Positions 46,840 to 55,608 of a DNA stretch of 64,000 nucleotides are shown here, piece after piece. The position numbers and the translations under genes are program-made. Within the stretch, counting starts at the first letter, position 1, and every line of letters begins with the position of its first letter. Origin of the DNA: Cryobacterium flavum (GTDB lineage: Bacteria; Actinomycetota; Actinomycetes; Actinomycetales; Microbacteriaceae); the NCBI RefSeq assembly GCF_900103805.1, contig NZ_FNIB01000009.1:62001-126000 (forward strand), written 5' to 3'. Under the pieces are notes generated by a model. The model was not told where the DNA came from and did no database searches. It was given only the letters and a program-made list of their open reading frames with translations.

Positions 46840-46850
46840 ATGCAATGCAT
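46840..46850. promoter_or_regulatory. LysR binding site candidate
   Basis: ATGCAATGCAT, a perfect palindrome in the 70-base gap between the divergent aminotransferase and LysR genes, part of a T-N11-A pattern. Confidence 0.5.
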
Positions 46851-46861
46851 AACCAGCGATT

Positions 46862-47815
46862 ATGATTGAGCGCATGATCCATCTGCCCGGCGAGAGCCCC
46901 GACCTCGACGCCAACGCCCTGCGGGTCGTGCGGGCGGTGCACGAAACCGGATCCATCACCGCAGCGGCCGTCGCCCTCGGTTACAGCCAGCCGGCCGTGA
47001 GTCAGCAGCTCAAACGGCTTGAGCAGCGGCTCGGACTCTCCGTGGTTGAGCGGGTCGGGCGTGGCGTTCGCCTCACCGAAGCCGGCCTCGTGCTGGCGCG
47101 GCACGCCGTGACCGTGGCCACCGCGCTCGATGCGGCGGCCGGGGAGATCGCCGAGCTGCAGGGGCTGCGCGCCGGGCTCGTGCGTCTCGTGGCGTTTCCG
47201 TCGGCATCCGCTACCCTGGTGCCGAGCCTGCTGGCCCGCATGAAGGCGCGGCATTCCCAGATCAGCGTCACCTATCTGGAGGCGGAGCCGCCGGAGGCCG
47301 TCGCCGCCGTGCGTGAGAACCGTGCCGATCTGGCCATCACGTTCAGTTACCCGGGGGACCGGGTGGATCCGCACCGGGATAGCGCTCAGGGGTTGCGGGT
47401 GGCGACCCTGCGGCGAGATGAGATGATGCTCGTGCTGCCGGTCGGGCATCCGCTTGACAGCGTTACCCCGATCGACCTGGGCGAGCTCGCCGACGAGAAC
47501 TGGGTGGCCGGCTGCCCGCGCTGCCGTGGACACTTGCTCGACCTGTGCGATCGGCGCGGATTCGCGCCGCGCATCAGCTACGAGACTGACAACGTTGCCG
47601 CCGTCTTCGGCCTCGTTGAAGCGGGCATCGGTGTTGCGCTGCTGCCGGCCCTCGCGATCGAGTCCGTCGGCCGGCGCGCGGGTGTCTCGATTCGCGCCAC
47701 GACCGGACGTGATCATCGCACCCTGCACGCCGTGACGGCGGCCCGGGCCGAGCGCGTGCCCGCCCTGGCTGCGGTATTGCGCGTGCTTGATGCGATCTCG
47801 CTGGTTGGACGTTAG
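46862..47815 (+). CDS. LysR-family transcriptional regulator
   Basis: A 317-residue protein from ATG 46862. The N-terminal winged helix (NALRVVRAVHETGSITAAAVALGYSQPAVSQQLKRLE, in part) is followed by an effector domain. A Cys pair GCPRCRGHLLDLC near residue 220 is unusual and could bind metal or respond to redox state. It probably regulates the divergent aminotransferase gene. Confidence 0.92.
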   Translation: MIERMIHLPGESPDLDANALRVVRAVHETGSITAAAVALGYSQPAVSQQLKRLEQRLGLSVVERVGRGVRLTEAGLVLARHAVTVATALDAAAGEIAELQGLRAGLVRLVAFPSASATLVPSLLARMKARHSQISVTYLEAEPPEAVAAVRENRADLAITFSYPGDRVDPHRDSAQGLRVATLRRDEMMLVLPVGHPLDSVTPIDLGELADENWVAGCPRCRGHLLDLCDRRGFAPRISYETDNVAAVFGLVEAGIGVALLPALAIESVGRRAGVSIRATTGRDHRTLHAVTAARAERVPALAAVLRVLDAISLVGR

Positions 47816-47838
47816 TTCGGATCCCGGGCCCATCTTAT

Positions 47839-47874
47839 GAAAGCGGGCCCACGATTGATCATGGGCCCGCTTTC
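47839..47874 (+). terminator. terminator after the LysR gene
   Basis: A perfect 13-bp stem GAAAGCGGGCCCA (47839-47851) with its complement (47862-47874) and a 10-base loop. Further GGGCCC repeats on both sides can extend pairing. Confidence 0.8.
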
Positions 47875-47930
47875 TGGGCCCGGGCCCGGAAAGAAGTAGG
47901 TCAGGAATCGCGCAACTAGAATCATGAGTA

Positions 47931-49454
47931 ATGTCTGACACCACTGCACACCCGTTCTCAACCGCCACCGGAACCGACGTTCGCGTGCGGTTCTGCCCCT
48001 CGCCGACCGGAACGCCCCACGTGGGCCTCATCCGCACCGCCATGTTCAACTGGGCCTATGCCCGGCACACCGGCGGCAAGATGATCTTCCGCATCGAGGA
48101 CACCGACGCCGCCCGTGACAGCGAAGACAGCTTTCTGCAACTCGTCGACGCCATGCGCTGGCTGCAGCTCGACTGGGACGAAGGCGTCGACGTCGGCGGC
48201 CCCCAGGCGCCGTACCGCCAGAGCGAGCGCTACGACATCTATCTCGGCGTCATCGAGAAGCTCAAGGACAGCGGCCACATTTACGAGAGCTTCGTCACCG
48301 GCGAAGAGATCGAAAAGCGCAACCGCGACCTCGGGCGCGACCCCAAGATGGGCTACGACAACTTCGAGCGCGACCTAACCGAAGACCAGAAGGCCGCCTA
48401 CCGGGCCGAGGGCCGCTCCCCGGCGCTCCGCCTGCGCGTGCCCGACACCGAGCTCTCCTTCGACGACCTCGTGCGCGGTGAAATCACCTTCCCGGCCGGC
48501 TCGTTCAGCGACTTTGTGGTGGTGCGCCCGAACGGGCATCCGCTCTACCCCTTCGTCAACCCCGTCGACGACGCCCTCATGGGCGTTACCCACGTGCTGC
48601 GCGGCGAAGACCTGCTCTCGTCGACGCCGCGCCAGATCGCGTTGTACCACGCGCTCATCGACATCGGCGTGACCACGTTCGTGCCGCGTTTTGGCCACCT
48701 CCCCTACGTCATGGGCGACAAGAACAAGAAGCTCAGTAAGCGTGACGCCGAGGCGAACCTGTTTCTGCACCGCGACCGTGGATTCATCCCCGAGGGCCTG
48801 CTCAACTACCTCGCCCTGCTGGGCTGGTCGCTCTCGCACGACCGCGACGTTTTCTCGATCAATGAGTTCACGGCCGCCTTCGACGTCGTGAATGTCAACC
48901 CGAACCCGGCCCGCTTCGACCTCAAGAAGGCCGAGTCGATCAACGGCGACCACATTCGCCAGCTCGATGCTGCCGACTTCGCCGCCCGGCTGGTGCCCTA
49001 CCTGGTGACCGCCGGCGTGTTCGGCGAGAATCCGAGCGAGGCCGAACTGGCCCTGCTCGCCCAGGGAGCACCGCTCATCCAGGAGCGCATCGCGCTGCTC
49101 GGCGAAGCCCCCTTCATGCTCGGATTTCTGTTCGTGACCGGCGCCGACCTGGTTCTCGAAGCGGATGCCCTCGCCTCGCTTCCGCAGAACGCCGCCGACA
49201 TTCTCGGCGCAAGTCGCACCGCACTGGAAAGTATTCCGTCTGCGGAATGGACTACCGATCGCGTACACGCCCTGCTTGCCGAGACGCTCATTGAAGGCCT
49301 CGGCCTCAAGCCGCGCGTTGCCTTTGGGCCCCTGCGCGTCGCGCTCTCGGGTCGCAAGATCTCGCCGCCGCTGTTTGAATCCATGGAAATCCTCGGTCAG
49401 GCCGAGACCCTGGACCGCCTGGATCGGGCCCTGGCTGCAATTTCGGCAGCCTGA
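47931..49454 (+). CDS. gltX: glutamyl-tRNA synthetase
   Basis: A 507-residue class I synthetase from ATG 47931. The HIGH-type motif reads [18 protein letters not shown], the KMSKS-type loop [21 protein letters not shown] -10-like box lies about 10 bases upstream, so the mRNA is nearly leaderless. Actinobacteria lack GlnRS and use this enzyme on tRNA-Gln followed by amidation; the neighbouring tRNA-Gln gene fits. Confidence 0.96.
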   Translation: MSDTTAHPFSTATGTDVRVRFCPSPTGTPHVGLIRTAMFNWAYARHTGGKMIFRIEDTDAARDSEDSFLQLVDAMRWLQLDWDEGVDVGGPQAPYRQSERYDIYLGVIEKLKDSGHIYESFVTGEEIEKRNRDLGRDPKMGYDNFERDLTEDQKAAYRAEGRSPALRLRVPDTELSFDDLVRGEITFPAGSFSDFVVVRPNGHPLYPFVNPVDDALMGVTHVLRGEDLLSSTPRQIALYHALIDIGVTTFVPRFGHLPYVMGDKNKKLSKRDAEANLFLHRDRGFIPEGLLNYLALLGWSLSHDRDVFSINEFTAAFDVVNVNPNPARFDLKKAESINGDHIRQLDAADFAARLVPYLVTAGVFGENPSEAELALLAQGAPLIQERIALLGEAPFMLGFLFVTGADLVLEADALASLPQNAADILGASRTALESIPSAEWTTDRVHALLAETLIEGLGLKPRVAFGPLRVALSGRKISPPLFESMEILGQAETLDRLDRALAAISAA

Positions 49455-49558
49455 CGCTCGGGCCGGAGGGGCTTCGACTCGCCGGGGGACACCCCGGTTT
49501 GGCCTCTCCTGCCCGAGTGAGCTAGGCTACTACTCGGCCCGATCTTCGGATTAGGCAT

Positions 49559-49630
49559 TGGGGTATGGTGTAATTGGCAACACGGATGATTCTGGTTCAT
49601 TTGTTCTTGGTTCGAGTCCAGGTACCCCAG
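49559..49630 (+). tRNA. tRNA-Gln (anticodon CTG), integration site
   Basis: Acceptor arm TGGGGTA pairs with TACCCCA. D-arm GGTGTAATTGGCAACAC. Anticodon stem GATGA/TCATT carries loop TTCTGGT with CTG at 49592-49594. The T-arm includes GGTTCGAGTCC. The CCA end is not encoded. A TAGGCT box lies 30 bases upstream. An integrase module starts 200 bases downstream, so the 3' end is the likely attachment site. Confidence 0.95.
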
Positions 49631-49826
49631 CACTAAAAGGCGCAGGATTCCGCGGCGAAATCACTTATCGCCCACCCTGTCGAGTAGGCCCAAAACGGGC
49701 CGAATTACCACAAACTACACCACAAACCCCCTTGGGGATTGTTTGCGCGTTGTTGCGCCCGGCCCCGTACGGGCCTGTCCCGGCCTGATCGGGCTGCTCA
49801 CGGCTTCCGTGGTGCACCTATTGCGT

Positions 49827-50021
49827 ATGGACGCGACGACGCAAATCACACCCACGTTTCTCACCCAGCGCGAGCTCGCGGAGCTGCTCCGAATGCCCGA
49901 GCGTACGCTCGAGGACTGGCGTCTGATGCAGACGGGGCCGCCCTATATCAAGCTCGGCCGACTCGTGCGTTACGACGTGCAGGACGTGCTCACCTGGGTT
50001 CACGAACACCGCCATGGTTAG
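49827..50021 (+). CDS. small helix-turn-helix protein, excisionase-like
   Basis: A 64-residue protein from ATG 49827. It has the MerR-type winged helix of excisionases: FLTQRELAELLRMPERTLEDW, then GPPYIKLGRLVRYDVQDVLTW (both in part). Such proteins bind attachment sites and favour excision. It overlaps the integrase gene by 8 bases. An earlier in-frame opening back to 49743 is not supported by an SD or by homology to the fold. Confidence 0.85.
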   Translation: MDATTQITPTFLTQRELAELLRMPERTLEDWRLMQTGPPYIKLGRLVRYDVQDVLTWVHEHRHG

Positions 50022-51219
50022 GCCACAGATCGCGGCTGGCGAAGTGGGCTCAATCGACGTGCAACAGTTGGCGAGCGGCCGATACCGCGCCCGCGGCACC
50101 AGCCGTGACGACAGCGGGGCACGGCACCGCCACGCCGTGACGGCCGATACCCGCGACGAAGCTATCGCCGAGATCCATCGGCAATCGAGAGCCATGGCCA
50201 CCGGCGGCGCCGGAGCCCTCTCGCCGTCGAACACCGTCGCTGACGCGGTTGAGCTGTGGTTGTCTCAGGTACTCACCCGCGCCAAAGCGGGCAGCCTTTC
50301 CTATTCGACGTACGAATCGTACGAGACAACGGCCCGCGTCATTATCGTGCCACGTTGTGGGGGAGTGCGGCTTGATCACCTGACAGTCGGTCGCTGCGAC
50401 CGCATCCTGCAGCGCATTCTTGAGGAGGAGACGATCTCGAAAGCCCGACGAGCCCGCGCGGTGCTTAGTCTCGTGTGTGGCTACGCCGTGCGCGACGACG
50501 CTCTGTTGCAGAACCCCGTACGCGACGTGCAACGCCTGCCGATGTCACCCCGCAAGGAATCCGCCCTCACGCCGGCGCAAATCACCGCCATCCGCGGGCT
50601 CATGCAGGTGTGGCGGCTCACACGCGACGACGGTCCCCGGCCCAACTACCGTGCCCTGATCGACGGCATGGACATCATGATCGGCACGTCCTTGCGCGTC
50701 GGCGAGTGCATCGGACTGCGCCGCTGTGATGTCGACATCACGACGCTGCCGCCGACGCTCATCGTGAGCGGCACGATCGTGAGCACAAAGGCTCAAGGAA
50801 CGCACCGCAAGAACTCTCCTAAGCGGTCACGGCAACGGCGGAGCATAGCCTTGCCGTCGATGGCCGCAGCGGCGGTGCGACGGCGGCTGGCACTTGCGGA
50901 GCAGGATCCGGAGGCTTTCCTGTTTCCCACCAGGACTGGTCGCTCCCTCAGCGTCAGCAACTACGAGCGCCTGCTACGCGCATTTGTTGAGGATGTGCGT
51001 GGTGGTCTTGTCGAACTGGGCGTCGACGTCGACGAGTACACCACGCACATCTACCGGCGCACGGCGGCCACGCTGATCGAGCGGGCGGCCGGGATCACCC
51101 TGGCCTCTCGACTTCTCGGCCATGCCAACGAGCAGACCACGCGAAACAGCTACGTGGTCACGGCCGACGTAGTCGATCCAGTGACGGCGGAAATTCTCGA
51201 TGAAGTGCTCGGCGAGTGA
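50014..51219 (+). CDS. tyrosine site-specific recombinase (integrase)
   Basis: A 401-residue protein from ATG 50014. The N-terminal arm and SAM-like domain (about 1-180) precede the catalytic domain with the Arg of SLRVGECIGLR near residue 228, HIYRR near 346, LLGHANEQTT near 370 and the Tyr of RNSYVV near 380, so the R-H-R-H-Y set is complete. It inserts and excises a mobile element, here at the 3' end of tRNA-Gln. Complete and likely active. Confidence 0.93.
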   Translation: MVRPQIAAGEVGSIDVQQLASGRYRARGTSRDDSGARHRHAVTADTRDEAIAEIHRQSRAMATGGAGALSPSNTVADAVELWLSQVLTRAKAGSLSYSTYESYETTARVIIVPRCGGVRLDHLTVGRCDRILQRILEEETISKARRARAVLSLVCGYAVRDDALLQNPVRDVQRLPMSPRKESALTPAQITAIRGLMQVWRLTRDDGPRPNYRALIDGMDIMIGTSLRVGECIGLRRCDVDITTLPPTLIVSGTIVSTKAQGTHRKNSPKRSRQRRSIALPSMAAAAVRRRLALAEQDPEAFLFPTRTGRSLSVSNYERLLRAFVEDVRGGLVELGVDVDEYTTHIYRRTAATLIERAAGITLASRLLGHANEQTTRNSYVVTADVVDPVTAEILDEVLGE

Positions 51220-51885
51220 GCGATCTCGGTGTCCAGAGGACGGTCACGGATTAACAAAAAAGACTCTCTTGGGGAGACCGCAGAATGCCTGCCCTGGACT
51301 ACGTGCTCGTAGAATTTAGTCGGCACAGAATAGGACGCACCGCAACGCCCGGCAGCAAATAAAGGAAACGCACGGAAGCGTACTTTTGAATCATGGCAGT
51401 TCCTGACGGTCAGATCCGGGCGGCGCTTTTGCTCATCTAGGCGAGGGCTCAAGGGATCGAGCAGTTGGTTAGATCCCACCGGTACGTCGGAGACCACTTC
51501 TCGCAACCCGTGGGCTGCGAGACACATTGACGAGACAGATCGACCATGCACGATTGTGGAGAGCGAGGCAGAACGCATTCCGTCCAGTGACCAGGATCAG
51601 GGCATTATTGTTCAAGGGCGACGGATGAGCCGGTATGTCTCGAAACGTGTGTTTTTACTGGCGTTACCATTTTTGTAGGCAAGGACGCTTGCGAGACATT
51701 TAGAAGCGTCAATGGGGAAGCTGAAAGCGTCGAAGTAAGCAACGAACTGTCAATTTGGCGTGTACCCCAACTCGACGTCAGACGCTCTCATCGAGTATTG
51801 TCAGGATAGGGTCAAATTTTGATTGGTGGACATCCCTCATGACTGGGTCTTAAACTTCAACCTGACGGAACAGGGGAAAAGTCAC
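51220..51885. other. 666-base non-coding region with candidate recombination sites
   Basis: No convincing gene on either strand; codon structure is absent and the base composition is more AT-rich than the flanks. ATGTCTCG (51635-51642) and CGAGACAT (51692-51699) form an inverted pair; GACGCTT (51683-51689) and GAAGCGTC (51703-51710) form another, and AAGCGTC-like copies recur near 51725 and 51780. TCAAATTTTGA (51812-51822) is a short palindrome. The downstream resolvase gene makes this a candidate res region. Confidence 0.5.
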
Positions 51886-52446
51886 ATGACGGGTCAACGC
51901 GTTGGATACGTGCGAGTCAGTACTCTCGATCAGAACACCATCCGTCAGCTTGCTGGCGTCGAGGTCGATCGGGTGTTTGAGGATAAGGCGTCGGGAAAGG
52001 ATCAGAACCGGCCCGAGCTGGAAGAGATGATCAAGTTCGTCCGAGATGGCGATACCGTTCTCGTGCATTCCATGGACCGGTTGGCCCGCAACTTGGATGA
52101 CCTTCGCTTGATCGTGCGCCGGCTCACGGCGAAGAAGGTCCGGGTTGAGTTCGTGAAAGAGCAGCTCTCTTTCACGGGCGACGACAACGCGATGGCGAAC
52201 CTGCTTTTGAACGTCATGGGAGCGTTTGCTGAGTTTGAGCGGTCGTTGATTCGTGAACGTCAACGTGAGGGCATTGCCCTGGCAAAAAAACGTGGCGTCT
52301 ATCGCGGCCGCACCCCATCACTGGACATGGCCCGTGCGGCTGAGCTGCGCGAGAAGGCTGCCGCGGGCGTGCCGAAATCTGTGCTTGCTCGAGAGTTTGG
52401 GATCAGCCGCGAAACCGTCTACGTCTACCTCCGCGCCGGGGCCTGA
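51886..52446 (+). CDS. serine recombinase, resolvase/invertase family
   Basis: A 186-residue protein from ATG 51886, preceded by AGGGGAA. The catalytic Ser is in GYVRVSTLDQN (about residue 12), and the Arg-rich active-site region reads VLVHSMDRLARNLDDLR. A long helix (FAEFERSLIRERQREGI) leads to a C-terminal HTH (GVPKSVLAREFGISRETVYVYL). It acts as a transposon resolvase or DNA invertase. No Tn3 transposase is seen, so it may be a remnant or serve plasmid/element resolution. Confidence 0.93.
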   Translation: MTGQRVGYVRVSTLDQNTIRQLAGVEVDRVFEDKASGKDQNRPELEEMIKFVRDGDTVLVHSMDRLARNLDDLRLIVRRLTAKKVRVEFVKEQLSFTGDDNAMANLLLNVMGAFAEFERSLIRERQREGIALAKKRGVYRGRTPSLDMARAAELREKAAAGVPKSVLAREFGISRETVYVYLRAGA

Positions 52447-52472
52447 GCTGGCGGAAGAGGATTCGGTGCGGT

Positions 52473-53339
52473 TTAGAGATGGATGCCTGCGGTGTCGACC
52501 AGTTCAACCCAGCGCGTTCGACGATCGGCGCCTTCTCGGATCGCTGGGGCTTGGGCGTAGACGTCTGCGTCGGATAGGGCGGTCAGGTTGAGTCCGGTGA
52601 GGTCGGTGATGTCGACGATGGGTACTTGATAGGTGCGGTAGGGTCCGAGCGACGGGGGATTGCCGTACATGAGGGCTTGAGCGCGGACCGTGTCGAGGTC
52701 GATGTCTTCTAATTGTGGGCTTTGGTCGAGGACGAACCCGGCAGCGTGAAGAACGGTGGATCTTTCCGTGGTCGTGGTCCATGCTGCGATCTTCCAGAAC
52801 GCTTGGGGGATCTTTACGCCGCGATATATCGGATCCGGGGTTGAGAGTACGGGGGCGGTGAAGACGCTGATGCGGTTGCCGTTTGTGCGTGCGTAGGTGA
52901 GGACGTGGTCCTCGAGGCCGAGCCAGAGTTGTTTTGATTGGTTAAAGGTTGCGGCTTGCGGGGCGGCGTTGGTGTAGGCGAAGGTGTCGTAATTCGCTCG
53001 CCGGGCTGTCGTTGTGTCGCCCCAGACCGGGTCTTGGCGCCGGACGAGGTGTCCGCGGTCGAGGTCGTTTCTGGCGTAGACGGCTTCCCCGGTCTGTTCG
53101 TAGGGCGGGATACGGGAGTCGAGGTGCCAGTCGTCGCCTCGGTCAACGGTAATGAGCTGGTCCCCGTCGATGTTGACGCCGGTTGCGATGGCGAGGCGCC
53201 GTGCGGGGTCGAGGAGCACGGTGAAATGTGTGTAGAGCAGTTCACGAATCAGGGTTCCCGGGGGAGGGGTCGGGAGCGGCAGAGGAATCTGGAGGAAATC
53301 GGCGTTGTATCCAGCAGGATAAAGTAATGCGGCGTCCAT
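52473..53339 (-). CDS. DNA/RNA non-specific endonuclease (NUC1 family)
   Basis: A 288-residue protein from ATG 53339 (TTG 53351 is an alternative). The catalytic motif DRGHLVRRQD occurs near residue 96, followed by the metal-binding Asn region (TNAAPQAATFNQSKQLW), as in Serratia-type nucleases. No signal peptide is visible, unlike most secreted members. No immunity gene is recognisable next to it. Lower-bias codon use suggests transfer. It may degrade DNA in competition or during element transfer. Confidence 0.87.
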   Translation of the reverse strand: MDAALLYPAGYNADFLQIPLPLPTPPPGTLIRELLYTHFTVLLDPARRLAIATGVNIDGDQLITVDRGDDWHLDSRIPPYEQTGEAVYARNDLDRGHLVRRQDPVWGDTTTARRANYDTFAYTNAAPQAATFNQSKQLWLGLEDHVLTYARTNGNRISVFTAPVLSTPDPIYRGVKIPQAFWKIAAWTTTTERSTVLHAAGFVLDQSPQLEDIDLDTVRAQALMYGNPPSLGPYRTYQVPIVDITDLTGLNLTALSDADVYAQAPAIREGADRRTRWVELVDTAGIHL

Positions 53340-53469
53340 GGTGATAGTCAAGCAGCCAGAGCCGACAGTTGGGGCTTCCGGATCTATATGGCGGTGTTGA
53401 TGGGAAGATCCACTGTTGCTTCCACCATGTGAAACCGCCCTCGTTAGGGTGCTCGGAAACCATCCACGG

Positions 53470-54123
53470 TTACGTCAGAAGAGCTATATTTTGGCTCGGC
53501 GTTAACGCCGGTGGATGAGTGCTGTCGAGCCCATCTACTTTCATCTGCCGCCGTCTACTGCGCCGAGCTGAGCCTACCGACATGTGCTCGGGCAATGTAT
53601 GCAGTGTCCCGAGCTGCATTAGGTGAATCAGTGCAGCATCGACGTCATCCACCGATGCGTCCGTCATCGCGTGCAGGAAGCGTGTGACCTTTGGTTGATG
53701 CAGCGGTTGCGGACGTTGAAGAGCTGGGCTGGAAAGGGCGAGGGCTTGCTTAAGACAAGGCGCTGCAGCGGGCAGCCAGCGAATCTGGTCTTGATTGTAG
53801 TCAGTGTCGAGATATAGGGTCAGCGTCTCCATCGTGCGGTGTGGTGTTCCGATGTACCAATCGTCCGCCGACAGGAGCGCTAGCGAACCGGGCAACATCT
53901 CGAACTGACCAGCCTTATGGGCGATCGTATAAGAACCGCGCACGAGGTGTACGAGTTTGAGTTCTTCGCATGCCACTGGATCGGTGACGTTCATGAAAGT
54001 CGCCCGGCGCACGACGATGGGCTGAGACATGAATAGGGTGCTGCCCGTGACTCGTGTCACCACACGCGGAGCGCCGGGTGCTCGCGACTGCCCAGGAGAG
54101 GCTCTTGAAGCAAGTTGATTCAT
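53470..54123 (-). pseudogene. AraC-type regulator lacking its DNA-binding domain
   Basis: A 217-residue reading frame from ATG 54123. The first 140 residues look like the AraC-type cupin sensor domain (AHKAGQFEMLPGSLALLSADDWYIG). The expected pair of helix-turn-helix motifs at the C-terminus is missing; the frame ends in an unrelated Arg/Ser/Pro-rich tail. It looks like a truncated or frameshifted regulator. The opposite strand and the frame beyond 54123 show no better gene. Confidence 0.55.
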
Positions 54124-54290
54124 GATGAGCCGCGTTTTGGCGGGGGCCGGCTGATTCGCGGCGTCAGATTCGTGGCGTCGCACGAGACGAGGCCGCGAAG
54201 AGCGCTCCGCCGTCTGAAGTTCGCAGCACGGACGAGTGCCTTCTGGTATCGAATAACGGTAGCCAGCGTCCCAGCACCCCCAATTGCGGA

Positions 54291-54307
54291 ATACCCCGTC
54301 GGGGTAT
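54291..54307. promoter_or_regulatory. CsoR-type operator 1
   Basis: ATACCCC-GTC-GGGGTAT, a perfect palindrome of the TACCCC/GGGGTA type bound by copper repressors of the CsoR family. It lies 57 bases before copZ. Confidence 0.85.
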
Positions 54308-54322
54308 AGTGTTGGCTCACAC

Positions 54323-54339
54323 ATACCCGGTACGGGTAC
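54323..54339. promoter_or_regulatory. CsoR-type operator 2
   Basis: TACCC and GGGTA arms around GGTAC (54324-54338), a weaker match to the same site 15 bases downstream of the first, so two repressor tetramers could bind side by side. Confidence 0.6.
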
Positions 54340-54363
54340 CAGCAAACGGGAAGAGGATATGCG

Positions 54364-54576
54364 ATGGCCACGAACGAATACCAGGTGACGGGCATGACCT
54401 GCGGGCACTGCGAGATGTCGATTCGTGAAGAGGTCGCCGAGATCGCCGGGGTCGAGGACATCCAAGTGAGTGCGCAGACGGGCAAGCTCGTTGTCACGAG
54501 CTCCGACTCCGTCGAGGATGGGCAGATTCTGGCGGCCGTGGCGGAGGCGGGCTACTCGGCGGTGCGGACGGTATGA
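54364..54576 (+). CDS. copZ: copper chaperone, heavy-metal-associated domain
   Basis: A 70-residue protein with the metal-binding motif GMTCGHC at residues 10-16 and the usual beta-alpha-beta-beta-alpha-beta length. It carries Cu(I) in the cytosol to CopA. First gene after the double CsoR operator; SD GAAGAGGA. Its stop overlaps the next gene by 4 bases (ATGA). Confidence 0.93.
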   Translation: MATNEYQVTGMTCGHCEMSIREEVAEIAGVEDIQVSAQTGKLVVTSSDSVEDGQILAAVAEAGYSAVRTV

Positions 54577-55538
54577 ACGCGGGCGCACGGCTTGCTCTGT
54601 ATGGGCTCGGGTTGGTGGTGGCGTTCGGCGGTGCATTCGGTCTCGCTGACGCCGTTATCCCCACGAGTGTTGTAAGCGATTGGACGAAAGGCACTGAAAT
54701 GAACAATCACGATGACGGCCACGATTCCGGCGCAACCAGCGTCAATGGTTCGACGAGCGCTACTGCGGACAATTTGAAGGGCCTTGCGCTTGGCCTCAAC
54801 GGGTATGTGCTGTCGCCCGTTGAGGCTCCTGCGGGGATTGGCGAACCCGGCGAGTTGAGTTTCCAGATTCAGGATGCGTCGGGCACACCGGTCACGGAAT
54901 ATACGACCGCACACGATAAGGACCTGCATCTGATCGTGGCGCGGTCCGATGGCAGTCAGTTCCGTCACGTTCACCCGGTGCTGGATGTATCCACGGGCAC
55001 GTGGTCGTTGCCGTGGGAATGGGCTGCAGCCGGGAGCTATCGAGTGTTTGCAGACTTCACGCCGGCAGGTGCAGATGCATCCGGTCTGACGCTCACACGC
55101 ACTGTTCAGGTGGCGGGGGAGTTCGCTCCCGTGGCACCCCAACCGACACAGGTTGATCAGGTCGGCGGCTTCACGGTTTCCCTCGATGGCGACCTAGTAG
55201 CGGGTTCAGCGAGCGAACTCATGCTCACCATCACGCGTGATGGTGAGCCGGTTACCGCCCTGGAACCGTATCTGGGTGCGTTCGGTCACCTCGTTGCGTT
55301 GCGTGACGGCGACCTCGCGTATCTGCACGTGCACGCCGAGGGCGAAGAACCCAGAGCCGGTGAGATATCCGGTCCGGAGATCGCGTTCGCAGCCGAGGCC
55401 CCGACCGCGGGCCGCTACATGCTGTACCTGGATTTCCAGGTCAACGGCCAGGTGCATACCGCCGAGTTCGTGCTCGATGCTACTCACGGCGATGGCGCGA
55501 CAGGCCCCGATGGCGAATCACACGAGGACGGGCATTAA
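54573..55538 (+). CDS. membrane-anchored His-rich protein of the copper operon, unknown function
   Basis: A 321-residue protein starting in the copZ stop. One N-terminal membrane helix (about 6-30) anchors it, with the rest outside. A His/Asp-rich stretch (NNHDDGHDSG) follows, then two beta-rich domains with His motifs FRHVHPVLD and YLHVHAEGEEP, and a His/Asp/Glu tail (THGDGATG, HEDGH). These could bind Cu. Similar proteins occur next to copZ/copA in actinobacteria; a periplasmic-side copper buffer is the likely role, by inference. Confidence 0.75.
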   Translation: MNAGARLALYGLGLVVAFGGAFGLADAVIPTSVVSDWTKGTEMNNHDDGHDSGATSVNGSTSATADNLKGLALGLNGYVLSPVEAPAGIGEPGELSFQIQDASGTPVTEYTTAHDKDLHLIVARSDGSQFRHVHPVLDVSTGTWSLPWEWAAAGSYRVFADFTPAGADASGLTLTRTVQVAGEFAPVAPQPTQVDQVGGFTVSLDGDLVAGSASELMLTITRDGEPVTALEPYLGAFGHLVALRDGDLAYLHVHAEGEEPRAGEISGPEIAFAAEAPTAGRYMLYLDFQVNGQVHTAEFVLDATHGDGATGPDGESHEDGH

Positions 55539-55608
55539 TCGTCGAGTCTCGCCTCTGCTGCAGCTGATGGCTGCAGCACTCAGCCACAGCTAATAGAAGG
55601 AATAGTAC

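Noticed and set aside
49743..49826. Upstream extension of the excisionase-like gene
   Set aside because: The extra residues are not part of the helix-turn-helix fold and there is no SD at 49743.
51150..51578. 142-codon open frame on the minus strand after the integrase
   Set aside because: It overlaps the integrase 3' end, has no SD and no domain-like composition.
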